DNA from: a virus
Virus record (IMG/VR): IMGVR_UViG_3300006071_000011
Span: 1-61,854 of that record
Length of the DNA stretch: 61,854 bases
Direction: 5' to 3' (one strand)
Under the pieces are notes generated by a model. It worked only from the letters and a program-made list of their open reading frames with translations, was not told the DNA's origin and did not search any database. Shown here piece by piece: positions 7,549-15,911 of the stretch. Made by a program: the position numbers and the translations under genes. Position 1 is the stretch's first letter. Each line of letters starts with the position of its first letter.

Positions 7549-8264
7549 ATAAAAAAATCATAGAAATCTGTATACCTCACGACATGATGGAATCCACATT
7601 TATCACAAGTGGCCTCCATCTTCACTACAAATGTTGGAAAGTTATCAACAAACTCCATCATCTGGTTATAGTTTGCTTCAGTTAAACCTTCCACAAATTC
7701 TTTTAGTTCCTCTTTGGAATAGTCCTTATAAGAATACATCCCTTTAGCATCATGAATATGGTCAATAGCACCTACAATGGTATTTGTCTTAGCATCTACC
7801 TCGTTACCAAACTCCACTCTTTTCATTGCAGCATAGTTTGGATATCTCATTTTAACACCTTGTTTTGCATTTAATTTAATGTCAGGGCTGACCTGTTCAG
7901 GATATACAATCTCACACTTAGCAATATCCATCATAGCAGGAAAAACGTTACCACATACTTTACCTTCCAATTCATTATTGCATGTTAGGTTTACTTCTAT
8001 GGATTCACCAATAGATTTGGCCCTTAGAAAGATAAACAAAAAATCAATATCAAAGAATGGTAATTTATCAACACTTACCTCACCTTTGATAATACAGTTA
8101 TTAATAACTTGTTTAACAGTGTTAATAATCTCATTTACATCTTTTGACTCCATAGCCATTAGCAGGAGTTTTTCCTCTTTAACTGTAAATGGCCTTACCG
8201 TAATCTTTTCTTTATTAGATGGTATTTCAATTTCATATGTTGGCATATCAATCTTAGGTAACAT
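7545..8264 (-). CDS. 26: Baseplate hub subunit, gp26-like
   Basis: 239 residues (T4 gp26: 208). ITVRPFTVKEEKLLLMAMES near the start and DIDFLFIFLRAKSIGE in the middle are typical of this baseplate family. Cysteine pairs at CNNELEGKVC and CDKCGFHH suggest a metal-binding site. A GGAG sits 6 bases before the ATG. It lies between gp54 and the hub-associated small gene in one minus-strand transcript. Family call good. Confidence 0.78.
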   Translation of the reverse strand: MLPKIDMPTYEIEIPSNKEKITVRPFTVKEEKLLLMAMESKDVNEIINTVKQVINNCIIKGEVSVDKLPFFDIDFLFIFLRAKSIGESIEVNLTCNNELEGKVCGNVFPAMMDIAKCEIVYPEQVSPDIKLNAKQGVKMRYPNYAAMKRVEFGNEVDAKTNTIVGAIDHIHDAKGMYSYKDYSKEELKEFVEGLTEANYNQMMEFVDNFPTFVVKMEATCDKCGFHHVVRYTDFYDFFM

Positions 8265-8275
8265 AATTTACTCCA

Positions 8276-8899
8276 TTATTTTTTATAATCTGGTCTATCC
8301 CAATACTTGTAAGCGAATGTTACTTGTAATCTTAGAATGTCTTGGTCGGCCCATGTGACTTGTTGTGGTGCTACCAATGTAGGCCAGGCCTTATTTAAAG
8401 CCCATCCATATGTTGCCAATGGATTCTGAGGATTATGATTAGGATCATTGATGTAGTTCCAATCAGGTTTTTGTGCATATTCTGCTAATTGGTAAATCTT
8501 AATAGATCCATAATAGTTGTCAGCATATTCATAATTCCAATTTGATGTAGGATTTATAATGTCCATCCAATCGTCAAAAAAGGCTCGCTCTGGGCTTTGC
8601 GTTCTACAGATAAAAGATAGTGTGGCCTGTTGGTACATAACATTACTCGGAAACACCTGAGAAGGTCCATTATAACGGACTTGTGTTACGTCAAAACCAC
8701 GACCAGGAAATTCTACTGCTTCACACATATAAATGAAATCTCTTGTACCATTCATAAGATTTAAAACACTATTACCTTGTGGTTGAACAATAACAACAAA
8801 ACGACACGACTTAGCATATTGACCAGCATTATCGGCTGCTGACTTTAAATCATTTAATGATAGATTGGATGGAAGATTAGTTGCTGAATATGTTCCCAT
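8276..8899 (-). CDS. 54: Baseplate tail-tube initiator, gp54-like (tube-fold protein)
   Basis: 207 residues with the tail-tube fold pattern: RFVVIVQP early, a CEAVEFPGRG turn, then QQATLSFICRTQSPERAFFDDWMDII, and a C-terminal LQVTFAYKYW. T4 gp54, gp48 and gp19 share this fold; gp54 caps the baseplate and starts tube polymerisation. It starts 1 base after the stop of the gp48-like gene and has AAGG 8 bases upstream. It could instead be a gp19-like tube protein, but its neighbours favour gp54. Confidence 0.68.
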   Translation of the reverse strand: MGTYSATNLPSNLSLNDLKSAADNAGQYAKSCRFVVIVQPQGNSVLNLMNGTRDFIYMCEAVEFPGRGFDVTQVRYNGPSQVFPSNVMYQQATLSFICRTQSPERAFFDDWMDIINPTSNWNYEYADNYYGSIKIYQLAEYAQKPDWNYINDPNHNPQNPLATYGWALNKAWPTLVAPQQVTWADQDILRLQVTFAYKYWDRPDYKK

Positions 8900-8900
8900 G

Positions 8901-9695
8901 TTAGTAACCTTGTGCTATGTTGCTGCTATCAATAACACGCATTTCTTTGAATTTCATGTATAGCTGAGCTGATAATGGATTACCATCAAAGAATGTATTC
9001 CATTCTGAATTTGGATTGTATGTTAATTGAATATAAGTAAGCACACATCTACCTATCTTTGGTATGTTTAAGTTTTCTACTTGATTACCATTTTGATCCA
9101 AATAGAAAAACTGAATAATAAATTCATTAGGTGTGGTAAATATTCCACCACCACTTGTACCAAGATAATCAAACTGATTTGCTACACCAATATAACTTGC
9201 TCTTGGGTCACTACTTCCACCTACAAGTGTTGGTGCCGCAAACATTCTAAGCGTTTTGACAATATTTTTTAAATTATCGGATTCATCTGATGAAGTTGGT
9301 GCTAGTATTAAATTAAATTCAAAATCTCTAAGGGAGGTATCTCTATATAAAACCTCAACCTTTGGATTGATAGCACCACCAACCATTGGTGCTGCACCTG
9401 CGGCCGCATTACCTAAAGCACCTATCGCAGTACCTACAATAGGAATATTAGAGGCCATATCCAATGCTACTTTTGTCAATTTAGATTCAGCATATTCATG
9501 GTTTGAAGAAATTACAATGTTACTACCACCTGATTGACCAGGCATGAATAGAGCAACCGATGCTATCGTTTGATCACTGCCAGTTGCTTTTGCACTAATA
9601 AGCATCCAGTGACCTTGAGTTGCACTACCCAAATCTTGTGGAAACTGAAATATAGTTCTACCAGTTGGCCCATTATTTGGTACATTTATTGCCAT
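8901..9695 (-). CDS. 48: Baseplate tail-tube cap, gp48-like
   Basis: 264 residues. An Ala/Gly-rich middle (GALGNAAAGAAPMVGG) is followed by NPKVEVLYRDTSLRDFEF, a block seen in gp48/gp54-type tube proteins. KIGRCVLTYIQLTYNP and MKFKEMRVI near the end are also typical. T4 gp48 is longer (364). GGAGGA lies just upstream of the ATG. A late promoter on the same strand lies 26-33 bases before the start, and this is the first gene of the minus-strand baseplate block. gp48 versus gp54 assignment is tentative. Confidence 0.68.
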   Translation of the reverse strand: MAINVPNNGPTGRTIFQFPQDLGSATQGHWMLISAKATGSDQTIASVALFMPGQSGGSNIVISSNHEYAESKLTKVALDMASNIPIVGTAIGALGNAAAGAAPMVGGAINPKVEVLYRDTSLRDFEFNLILAPTSSDESDNLKNIVKTLRMFAAPTLVGGSSDPRASYIGVANQFDYLGTSGGGIFTTPNEFIIQFFYLDQNGNQVENLNIPKIGRCVLTYIQLTYNPNSEWNTFFDGNPLSAQLYMKFKEMRVIDSSNIAQGY

Positions 9696-9720
9696 TTATT
9701 CCTCCGGAAATGCTACATAG

Positions 9721-9728
9721 TATTTATG
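9721..9728 (-). promoter_or_regulatory. Late promoter variant (CATAAATA), minus strand
   Basis: On the minus strand this reads CATAAATA, one base from the T4 late consensus, at a proper distance before the gp48-like gene. Its last plus-strand bases are the ATG of the divergent gp4 gene. Confidence 0.6.
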
Positions 9729-10172
9729 GCACCACATTACAAGCAAGGCTTCTTCAAGCCACAGAATCCTAAGAAATATATCGGAGACCCGACCAACATT
9801 GTTTACCGTTCCGGATGGGAACATAGGTGTATGCAAATGTTTGACACTAACCCCAATATTGTCCGTTGGGGTTCGGAAGAGATAGTCATTCCTTATATCT
9901 CACCGATAGATAATAAACTCCACCGATACTTTACGGACTTTTATGTGGAGGCGGTTGGGAGAGACGGTGAGACACGTAAGATGCTTTTAGAGGTGAAACC
10001 AAAGGCCCAGACCCAAGAACCAAAAAGACCACAAAGGACTACTAAAAGATATATTACCGAGGTGATGACTTATGGTGTTAATCAGGCCAAATGGAAGGCC
10101 GCAGAGGACTATTGCCGTCATAAAGGATGGGAATTTAAGGTTATAACGGAATCAGACCTATTCAAAAAGTGA
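9726..10172 (+). CDS. 4: Head completion protein, gp4-like
   Basis: 148 residues (T4 gp4: 150). NPKKYIGDPTNIVYRSGWEHR, then NIVRWGSEEIVIPYISPIDN and YFTDFYVE match T4-type gp4, which completes the filled head. The acidic residues and MLLEVKPK (E-x-K) resemble an endonuclease fold. The frame is open upstream to 9570, but that part lies antisense to the gp48-like gene and the conserved match begins at this ATG. No clear ribosome site precedes it, and its start codon overlaps the divergent late promoter. Confidence 0.82.
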   Translation: MAPHYKQGFFKPQNPKKYIGDPTNIVYRSGWEHRCMQMFDTNPNIVRWGSEEIVIPYISPIDNKLHRYFTDFYVEAVGRDGETRKMLLEVKPKAQTQEPKRPQRTTKRYITEVMTYGVNQAKWKAAEDYCRHKGWEFKVITESDLFKK

Positions 10173-10180
10173 TATAAATA
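10173..10180 (+). promoter_or_regulatory. T4-type late promoter (TATAAATA)
   Basis: An exact TATAAATA sits immediately after the gp4 stop, 5 bases before the next ATG. A transcript from here would begin inside the next gene, so it more likely serves gp53 and the genes beyond. Confidence 0.5.
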
Positions 10181-10185
10181 CCTAC

Positions 10186-10695
10186 ATGGCAGAAAAATAT
10201 ACATCCAAAGACCTACAAAAGTGGTTATTTGACAAGGCCTTGGATGCTGCGGCACCTAAGGCCCGTAAACTATTATTGGCATCCGATCAAAGAGGTCGTG
10301 ATGATACTGTTATTGGAAAGTTATTCTTCTTTAAGTATGATCCAAAAGGCAAGGCGACACTAGCAAAGTATGATAAGTTTCCAATGGCATTTCCAATTGA
10401 AATGTATGGAGATGGTTTTCTTGGTTTAAACCTACACTATCTCAATATAAGAGAACGCCAAGCATTATTAGGTCAATTGATGAAGTTTGCTAATGATAAA
10501 AAGATGGATGAAAATACCAGATTAAAATTGAGTTATCAGTTATTACAAGGTTCAAGACGATTAGAGTCTTTGGCAAAACCTTGTATCAAAAGATATCTTT
10601 ATACGCAGGTAAGGTCTCAGTTTATTGAGATTAACGTTGATGAGTTTGATAAAGCAATCCAACTCCCAGTAGAAGACTGGGTATTTAAGAGGTAA
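10186..10695 (+). CDS. Conserved T4-like virion or assembly protein (possible gp2-class DNA-end protector)
   Basis: 169 residues. GKLFFFKYDPKGKATLAKYD followed by FPMAFPIEMYGDGFLGLNLHYL is a strongly conserved block in T4-like phages of cyanobacteria and proteobacteria, usually beside gp4 and gp53. In some annotations it is labelled DNA-end protector, but I see no direct similarity to T4 gp2, so that name is tentative. It lies between gp4 and gp53 with a 2-base gap to the latter. The C-terminal half is basic and helical. Confidence 0.6.
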   Translation: MAEKYTSKDLQKWLFDKALDAAAPKARKLLLASDQRGRDDTVIGKLFFFKYDPKGKATLAKYDKFPMAFPIEMYGDGFLGLNLHYLNIRERQALLGQLMKFANDKKMDENTRLKLSYQLLQGSRRLESLAKPCIKRYLYTQVRSQFIEINVDEFDKAIQLPVEDWVFKR

Positions 10696-10697
10696 AG

Positions 10698-11546
10698 ATG
10701 TTAATTGCTAACACTGCTATACCAACTGTATCCGCCAATACTCCACTATTTGGATTATTTCCAACTATACAGTATGATATCAATAGCACAATAGGATCCT
10801 CAGGTTCAACCGAAACAGTAACCGATATATTTTTCCGATTTTCTATTTTAAGGAATATAGTTTATAATACATCTTCTTATTATGTCTATAATATTTCGGA
10901 TACCGACACACCTGAGGTATTAGCTGAACAAGTTTATAATGACCGTGGAGCAGGTTGGATTATTCTTTATGCCAATCAGATTTTTGATGCACAGTTTGAC
11001 TGGCCATTAAATTATGATGCTTTTAAAAAGATGATCATTGACAAATATGGATCAGTTGAACAGGCTCAAGAAACAATACATCATTGTGAGATGACTATTA
11101 CCAGAACTAACCAATTTTTCGGAACTTCATCTACAACAAACTTTGTTATAGATACAAAAAGAAAAACAAACCAGGTTCCAGGTGTAGCATATGCTTACTT
11201 TAAACCATGGACCGCACAAACATATAGAACTTCAGACAGTGACATATTCACCGCGGATGATTATGAAAGACCTTTCATGACAGCTGACTTGACCTACGAC
11301 GACCTTGAAACGATCACCAGGTCTGGTTCTATTCCGACCATTAAAAGTTATCAGACATTTGAAATTGACGACAAAACTATTACGGTTACGGTTGATGGTC
11401 AATCTGTTAGTATGTATGATTATGAACTTCAACAAAATGATAAAAAAAGACTTATTAAGATTGTCAAACAGGAATATTATCCACAAATTATGAATGAATT
11501 TAAAAATATTACCAAAAAGCAACCACGTTATCTATTAGGATTCTGA
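10698..11546 (+). CDS. 53: Baseplate wedge subunit, gp53-like
   Basis: 282 residues. The pattern FRFSILRNI...YYVYNISDTDTPEVLAEQVYNDRG, WIILYANQIFDAQFDWPL and an IDKYGS...IHHCEMTI tail is that of gp53, a wedge protein that joins wedges around the hub. It is longer than T4 gp53 (196) because of an extra C-terminal region. It is 1 base from the hub gene that follows and is followed by the same set of genes as in T4. Confidence 0.87.
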   Translation: MLIANTAIPTVSANTPLFGLFPTIQYDINSTIGSSGSTETVTDIFFRFSILRNIVYNTSSYYVYNISDTDTPEVLAEQVYNDRGAGWIILYANQIFDAQFDWPLNYDAFKKMIIDKYGSVEQAQETIHHCEMTITRTNQFFGTSSTTNFVIDTKRKTNQVPGVAYAYFKPWTAQTYRTSDSDIFTADDYERPFMTADLTYDDLETITRSGSIPTIKSYQTFEIDDKTITVTVDGQSVSMYDYELQQNDKKRLIKIVKQEYYPQIMNEFKNITKKQPRYLLGF

Positions 11547-11547
11547 T

Positions 11548-12762
11548 ATGCCGGCTAGTTATGATAACCTCCGAGTTGATGCGACAATAAGTATTGCTGG
11601 TCAAACATTTAATGATATTACTGTAAAAGAGGTAATACTAGGTGAAAGCCTGCTTACACCAGGGTTACAGACCGCAATAACCCTACAGTCATGGGCATAT
11701 AGTAATCCACAAAAGATTTGGGGTGATTATAAGAATAAAGATGTGACAATTAACATGACTGACCAAACTGGTTTTGAAACCAGAACCATGTATACCAGGC
11801 AAAAAATATACAGAATAGACAATAGAGAATTGGACGTAAACATAGGTCAGACCGAAACATTAACTCTCCATGCATGTGACGAGTCACTATTAAATGATGC
11901 TCAATCTTTAATTTCAAAATCATGGAAATGTACCGCACCATCAGAGATTGTCAAATATGCTCTAATGTCATGTGCTAATGTTCCTGAGAGAAATTTAAAA
12001 GTAACTTCAGCAGGCCCGGCCAGAGATTATATTGCAGAAAATATACATCCATTCCAGGTCGTTCAACAACAATGTAATGTTGCTTTATATAGAGGTGATG
12101 ATCCATCTTTTCTCCATTATATGACATACGGTCTGGTGGATGATAGTGGTAATATTCAAAACTGGGAACCAATACACTATTTTAAATCACTAGGAGAATT
12201 GATACAAGGTACTTCTCCTTTATTTAATTTCTCAAATGCTGAAGGTGACGGTGATCTTTACAATATGAACCTTGCAATCTCTTTCAGTTTTCCATGTGTC
12301 TTTGATTATTTGTCAGATTTAATGAACGGTGCAGTTGGTGGTAATAGTTTGAGTACCATTAATACAATGACACAAGACGCAAATGTTTTTGGTGGTTCTG
12401 TAGGTGGATGTGGTATTGGTAAAGGTAATCATAAGACCGCAATAACCAATTCAGGTACCTCTCAACAGCAAAACAGTTGTGACCTTGGAGTTGAACAGTA
12501 TCTCCTTCTTAGACAGGCTAGAATGGGTCTATTGGAAAAAGATAAGATCGCTTTACGTATCACCGTTCCTTGGAACTCTAAATTACATGTTGGCCAAAAG
12601 ATAAGTTTTAATTGGGTTAATAAATCTGATAGAACATACAATGTAGCCACACCTATATACGGTTCAGGTAATTATTTAATTGTATCACTAAAACATAACA
12701 TACAATTAGGTGGTTTTGCTACCACTACACTTGATTGTATTACAGACACAGTAAATGCTTAA
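11548..12762 (+). CDS. 27: Baseplate central hub protein, gp27-like
   Basis: 404 residues, close to T4 gp27 (391). Early SIAGQTFNDITVKEV, LHACDESLLNDAQSLISKSWKC and IHPFQVVQQQCNVALYRGDDPSF are typical of the gp27/gpD hub fold, a trimer that links the baseplate to the tail tube and holds gp5. The C-terminal HVGQKISFNWVNK resembles the last barrel of that fold. It lies directly before the two gp5-like genes, its structural partners. Confidence 0.75.
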   Translation: MPASYDNLRVDATISIAGQTFNDITVKEVILGESLLTPGLQTAITLQSWAYSNPQKIWGDYKNKDVTINMTDQTGFETRTMYTRQKIYRIDNRELDVNIGQTETLTLHACDESLLNDAQSLISKSWKCTAPSEIVKYALMSCANVPERNLKVTSAGPARDYIAENIHPFQVVQQQCNVALYRGDDPSFLHYMTYGLVDDSGNIQNWEPIHYFKSLGELIQGTSPLFNFSNAEGDGDLYNMNLAISFSFPCVFDYLSDLMNGAVGGNSLSTINTMTQDANVFGGSVGGCGIGKGNHKTAITNSGTSQQQNSCDLGVEQYLLLRQARMGLLEKDKIALRITVPWNSKLHVGQKISFNWVNKSDRTYNVATPIYGSGNYLIVSLKHNIQLGGFATTTLDCITDTVNA

Positions 12763-12777
12763 TATAGGAGTATATTA

Positions 12778-14154
12778 ATGGCCGACGATGATCTGATTAG
12801 CAGATTACAAGGTGCAGTAAGAATTGGATTTACAGCAAATGTGGATGAAGATAAGTCCCATGCTTGTAATCAATCCGTTCGTAGTTGTGACCATGGCCCA
12901 GATGTTAATAATGAAGACCTAGGATTATGGGGTTCTGCATTAAATCCTACACAGACCGGTCAGCAATCATTTCCTGGTGTTATGGATCCAGGTTCTATGG
13001 TATATTATCTTAAAGGTCTAGGCCAAAATGGTGGTATTATTTTAGGTCAAGCCAATGCTATGAGAAATAGTGGTGCAGGCCAGGGTGCAGGTGGTGGTCA
13101 AAGCCTTATCACCGGTGCTGTCCAAGAATTAATTAATCAAACAATTAATGTTAATATTCCCCCTAAAATTGTAGAACAAACAAGCCCTAGAGACGGCGTT
13201 GCTGTTCGTATGATTGAAGAATTAGGTCAACAACATAGTTTAAGTTTATTAGATGGTCTACCTAATCACGGCGCTTTGTTTAACATGTCCGGTTTTAGAT
13301 TACCAGAATTGCCTAATATTCCAACGGCTAAACAAACCAACGACCAAATGATGACAGACTCCATGTTGGAACAATTACCAGGGCAACTTATGTCCTTAGG
13401 TCAAATGTTCCAAGGTCTAATGAAAAATGGTTCTGGTGGAGGTGGTGGTAATGCTGGTTCCGGTGGTGGATTAGGAAATGGCCAGAGTTATTTTCAGGAT
13501 ATCTTAGATGCACTTCCTCCAAATATGCAGGCTGCTCTTAATAGTCTTAGTTTATTAATTCAATCACATGAAACAAGTGGTGTTGGATATGTTGTAGGTG
13601 GTGCAGTTCACTATGGTTCATATTTAGAAAGTGCGGTTCAATTACTAAGTCAGGTTACTAATATTGATGACCTTATGAATGTCCTACAACAACTACAGTG
13701 GGATTCTACATTAAGCGAACCTCTTGATACTGTTTTGGTTCAGATAGACAATGCGTGGGGTGTCGGTACACAAAAGGTTTATTCAAACGGATATATTACA
13801 GTAACCTATGCAAATGCTAATTCTCAAATACATTATGCTAATACTTATTTTAGCCCTAATACAGGTGGAGGTGGTGCCGCAGTTAGTGCTCCTGCATCAT
13901 CTAGTGGAGGTGGAGGAGGATCTGGCAGTTCATCTTTTGGTAGCATATTCGGTACAGCATCTCAAACTATGCAAGAAATGTGGAAACGTTTGGCAATGAC
14001 ACAAGAACAAAATGCTAAACAACTACACCAAGACCTAACATCAAATGATAATGCACAAACACAAAATCAAGTAAATAAAACAACACAACAAGGTGGAGAT
14101 GTAACCTCTATTCTACAACAAGCAGCTTCATCTTTCTCGGTAACAACACAATAA
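12778..14154 (+). CDS. 5: gp5-like hub protein, N-terminal OB-fold part, no lysozyme
   Basis: 458 residues. The first ~110 resemble the gp5 OB-fold: FPGVMDPGSMVYYLKGLGQNGGIILGQ parallels the T4 gp5 segment with GTRVYGHFLDKWKTNGIVLG. The rest is Gly-, Ser- and Gln-rich with helical stretches. I see no T4-lysozyme-type catalytic segment. The gp5 beta-helix spike is in the next gene, so gp5 seems split into two polypeptides. AGGAG precedes the start. Position after gp27 supports the role; the alignment is remote. Confidence 0.62.
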   Translation: MADDDLISRLQGAVRIGFTANVDEDKSHACNQSVRSCDHGPDVNNEDLGLWGSALNPTQTGQQSFPGVMDPGSMVYYLKGLGQNGGIILGQANAMRNSGAGQGAGGGQSLITGAVQELINQTINVNIPPKIVEQTSPRDGVAVRMIEELGQQHSLSLLDGLPNHGALFNMSGFRLPELPNIPTAKQTNDQMMTDSMLEQLPGQLMSLGQMFQGLMKNGSGGGGGNAGSGGGLGNGQSYFQDILDALPPNMQAALNSLSLLIQSHETSGVGYVVGGAVHYGSYLESAVQLLSQVTNIDDLMNVLQQLQWDSTLSEPLDTVLVQIDNAWGVGTQKVYSNGYITVTYANANSQIHYANTYFSPNTGGGGAAVSAPASSSGGGGGSGSSSFGSIFGTASQTMQEMWKRLAMTQEQNAKQLHQDLTSNDNAQTQNQVNKTTQQGGDVTSILQQAASSFSVTTQ

Positions 14155-14166
14155 AGGAATAATTAA

Positions 14167-15474
14167 ATGAGTGACGTAACAGGTAGTGTGGATTTTGCAA
14201 CTTCCGATCCTTTTAATAGTGATACAGCAGGTACAACACCTAAAGCCTTTACTGTAAATAAAGATGCTCGTTCAGAACAAGGTGGTGGAACTTATCCTAA
14301 TTATTGGTCACACAAGACCAGGTCCGGCCATTCTTTTATTATGGATGATACACCAGGTAATGAAACTGTAACCTTACAACACCGTTCTGGTTCTGCTATT
14401 CAAATGAAACCAGATGGTGGTGTTACAATGACTACACATAACGGTAAGTATGAGGTAGTTTTTGGTGAAGACCGTGTTACAGTATCAGGTGCACAGGATA
14501 TTACAGTAAAAGGTGATGCCTCTTTCCGTGTTTATGGTGATTATAACGTCACGGTTCATAAAGATTATAACCTTACCGTTTTAGGTAATATGAATATGAC
14601 TGCCAAGAACCTCAATCGTTCTATTCGCGGTACCATGGACACCGAGGCCAAAACCGTAAATAAAAGAGTTGAAGGTAGTTTGACATATAATTCTCAAGGT
14701 GCCCAGACATATTTGGCCAGTGGTGATACGGCTTTAGCATCTACTGGTAAAGGTAAGGTTCAGGTAGTGGCTGCATCAGGTGATCTTGGAGTTCATGCTT
14801 TAGGTAAGAGTAGCAAATTTGTTATGGCCGGCGCTGGCGATATGTATCAGAATAGTGGTAAAACATTTAATGGAACTTATTATTCTTTAAGCACAGTAGG
14901 TGGGCCGCACCACAAATATGGAGTTGGAACTCCAGGATCATTATATCAAAAGAAGGTATTAGTTGATGCCGCAGGCCTGCATACAATGGTAGCACATGAT
15001 GAAATGCGAAAAGTTCAAGGTAGTGTTAATAAAATGATTGGTATGAATGAAACAAAAGATATTACGGGACAAAAATCTACCAAAGCAGGTGCAGGTATTT
15101 CACATACCGCTACTAGCGGACATATTATCCATACTGCACAGACCGGTAGTATTTCACACACCGCCACCACCGGTAGTGTTGAAATTAGAGCGCCAGCTGG
15201 TGCTACAAATATTGCAGGTGGAACTTTAAATATTAATGCTTTAAGTGGATTACTTGGTATGGCAGGAAGTGCTGGTGTTGCTTTGGATTCTTTGGGTTCA
15301 TTACTCAATCTTAATGGTGGTATCGCAACTATAATGTCAGCGTTAGGTATAAGTTTACCATTTAATATTACTGAGGCTTCACAAGCACAAACACCACCAA
15401 CATTGCAAGGCACACAAGCAAATCAACCAACACAAGAACCAGATGCATCTTCAGAAATAAACAGTTGGTTGTAA
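14167..15474 (+). CDS. gp5 C-terminal-type beta-helix spike protein
   Basis: 435 residues. PNYWSHKTRSGHSFIMDDTPGNETV is followed by short beta repeats (VTVSGAQDITVKGDASFRVYGDYNVTVHKDY...), the strand pattern of the trimeric gp5C/VgrG needle. LQHRSGSAIQMKPDGGV is also typical of spike proteins. It would form the membrane-piercing needle below the hub. The start has AAAGGA 8 bases upstream and is 12 bases after the preceding stop, so both are made from one message. The C-terminus is an unstructured Gln/Pro/Thr-rich tail. Confidence 0.78.
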   Translation: MSDVTGSVDFATSDPFNSDTAGTTPKAFTVNKDARSEQGGGTYPNYWSHKTRSGHSFIMDDTPGNETVTLQHRSGSAIQMKPDGGVTMTTHNGKYEVVFGEDRVTVSGAQDITVKGDASFRVYGDYNVTVHKDYNLTVLGNMNMTAKNLNRSIRGTMDTEAKTVNKRVEGSLTYNSQGAQTYLASGDTALASTGKGKVQVVAASGDLGVHALGKSSKFVMAGAGDMYQNSGKTFNGTYYSLSTVGGPHHKYGVGTPGSLYQKKVLVDAAGLHTMVAHDEMRKVQGSVNKMIGMNETKDITGQKSTKAGAGISHTATSGHIIHTAQTGSISHTATTGSVEIRAPAGATNIAGGTLNINALSGLLGMAGSAGVALDSLGSLLNLNGGIATIMSALGISLPFNITEASQAQTPPTLQGTQANQPTQEPDASSEINSWL

Positions 15475-15482
15475 GCTAAATA
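15475..15482 (+). promoter_or_regulatory. Late promoter variant (GCTAAATA) before gp25
   Basis: GCTAAATA directly follows the spike gene stop and is 22 bases before gp25. Similar NCTAAATA motifs sit at comparable distances before 42068, 55390 and 58257, suggesting a phage-specific late-promoter variant. Confidence 0.45.
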
Positions 15483-15503
15483 AGGAAACATTAAGGGACT
15501 TCC

Positions 15504-15911
15504 ATGGCTACCACTCCATTCGTAAGTAGAGAACCAGACTATTCAGATTTGGATCTGGATTTTGTTATTAATCCTTCTACTGGTGATATTAACATACTAA
15601 ATGGTGTTCAAGACATTAAGCGATCAGTTAGGAATTTAATTCTAACCAATTTCTATGAGAGGAAGTTTCAATCATATATTGGTTCAGATACCAATGCTCT
15701 ATTGTTTGATCTCATTACTCCTTTGACTGCAATATACCTCCAAGACGCTATTTCAGCAGTTATAAATAACTTTGAACCAAGAGTTAGTTTACAAAGTGTT
15801 ACGGTAACCGAAGATCAACAAAATTATGCTTTTAATGTCACTTTGCAATATACCATAATAAATAGAGATTTACCAGTAGTATCAACATTATTCTTAGAGA
15901 GAATCCGATAA
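15504..15911 (+). CDS. 25: Baseplate wedge subunit, gp25-like
   Basis: 135 residues (T4 gp25: 132). YSDLDLDFVINPSTGDINIL, IKRSVRNLILTNFYERKFQ and the NNFEPRVSLQSV segment with its EPR motif are diagnostic for the gp25 family, the wedge component that contacts the sheath. It abuts gp6 with no gap, as in T4. Confidence 0.92.
   Translation: MATTPFVSREPDYSDLDLDFVINPSTGDINILNGVQDIKRSVRNLILTNFYERKFQSYIGSDTNALLFDLITPLTAIYLQDAISAVINNFEPRVSLQSVTVTEDQQNYAFNVTLQYTIINRDLPVVSTLFLERIR

Noticed and set aside
9570-9725. Longer upstream start for gp4
   Set aside because: This part is antisense to the gp48-like gene and gp4 similarity begins at 9726.
15015-15413. 132-codon minus-strand open frame
   Set aside because: Fully antisense to the spike gene, with no ribosome site and no recognisable domain.
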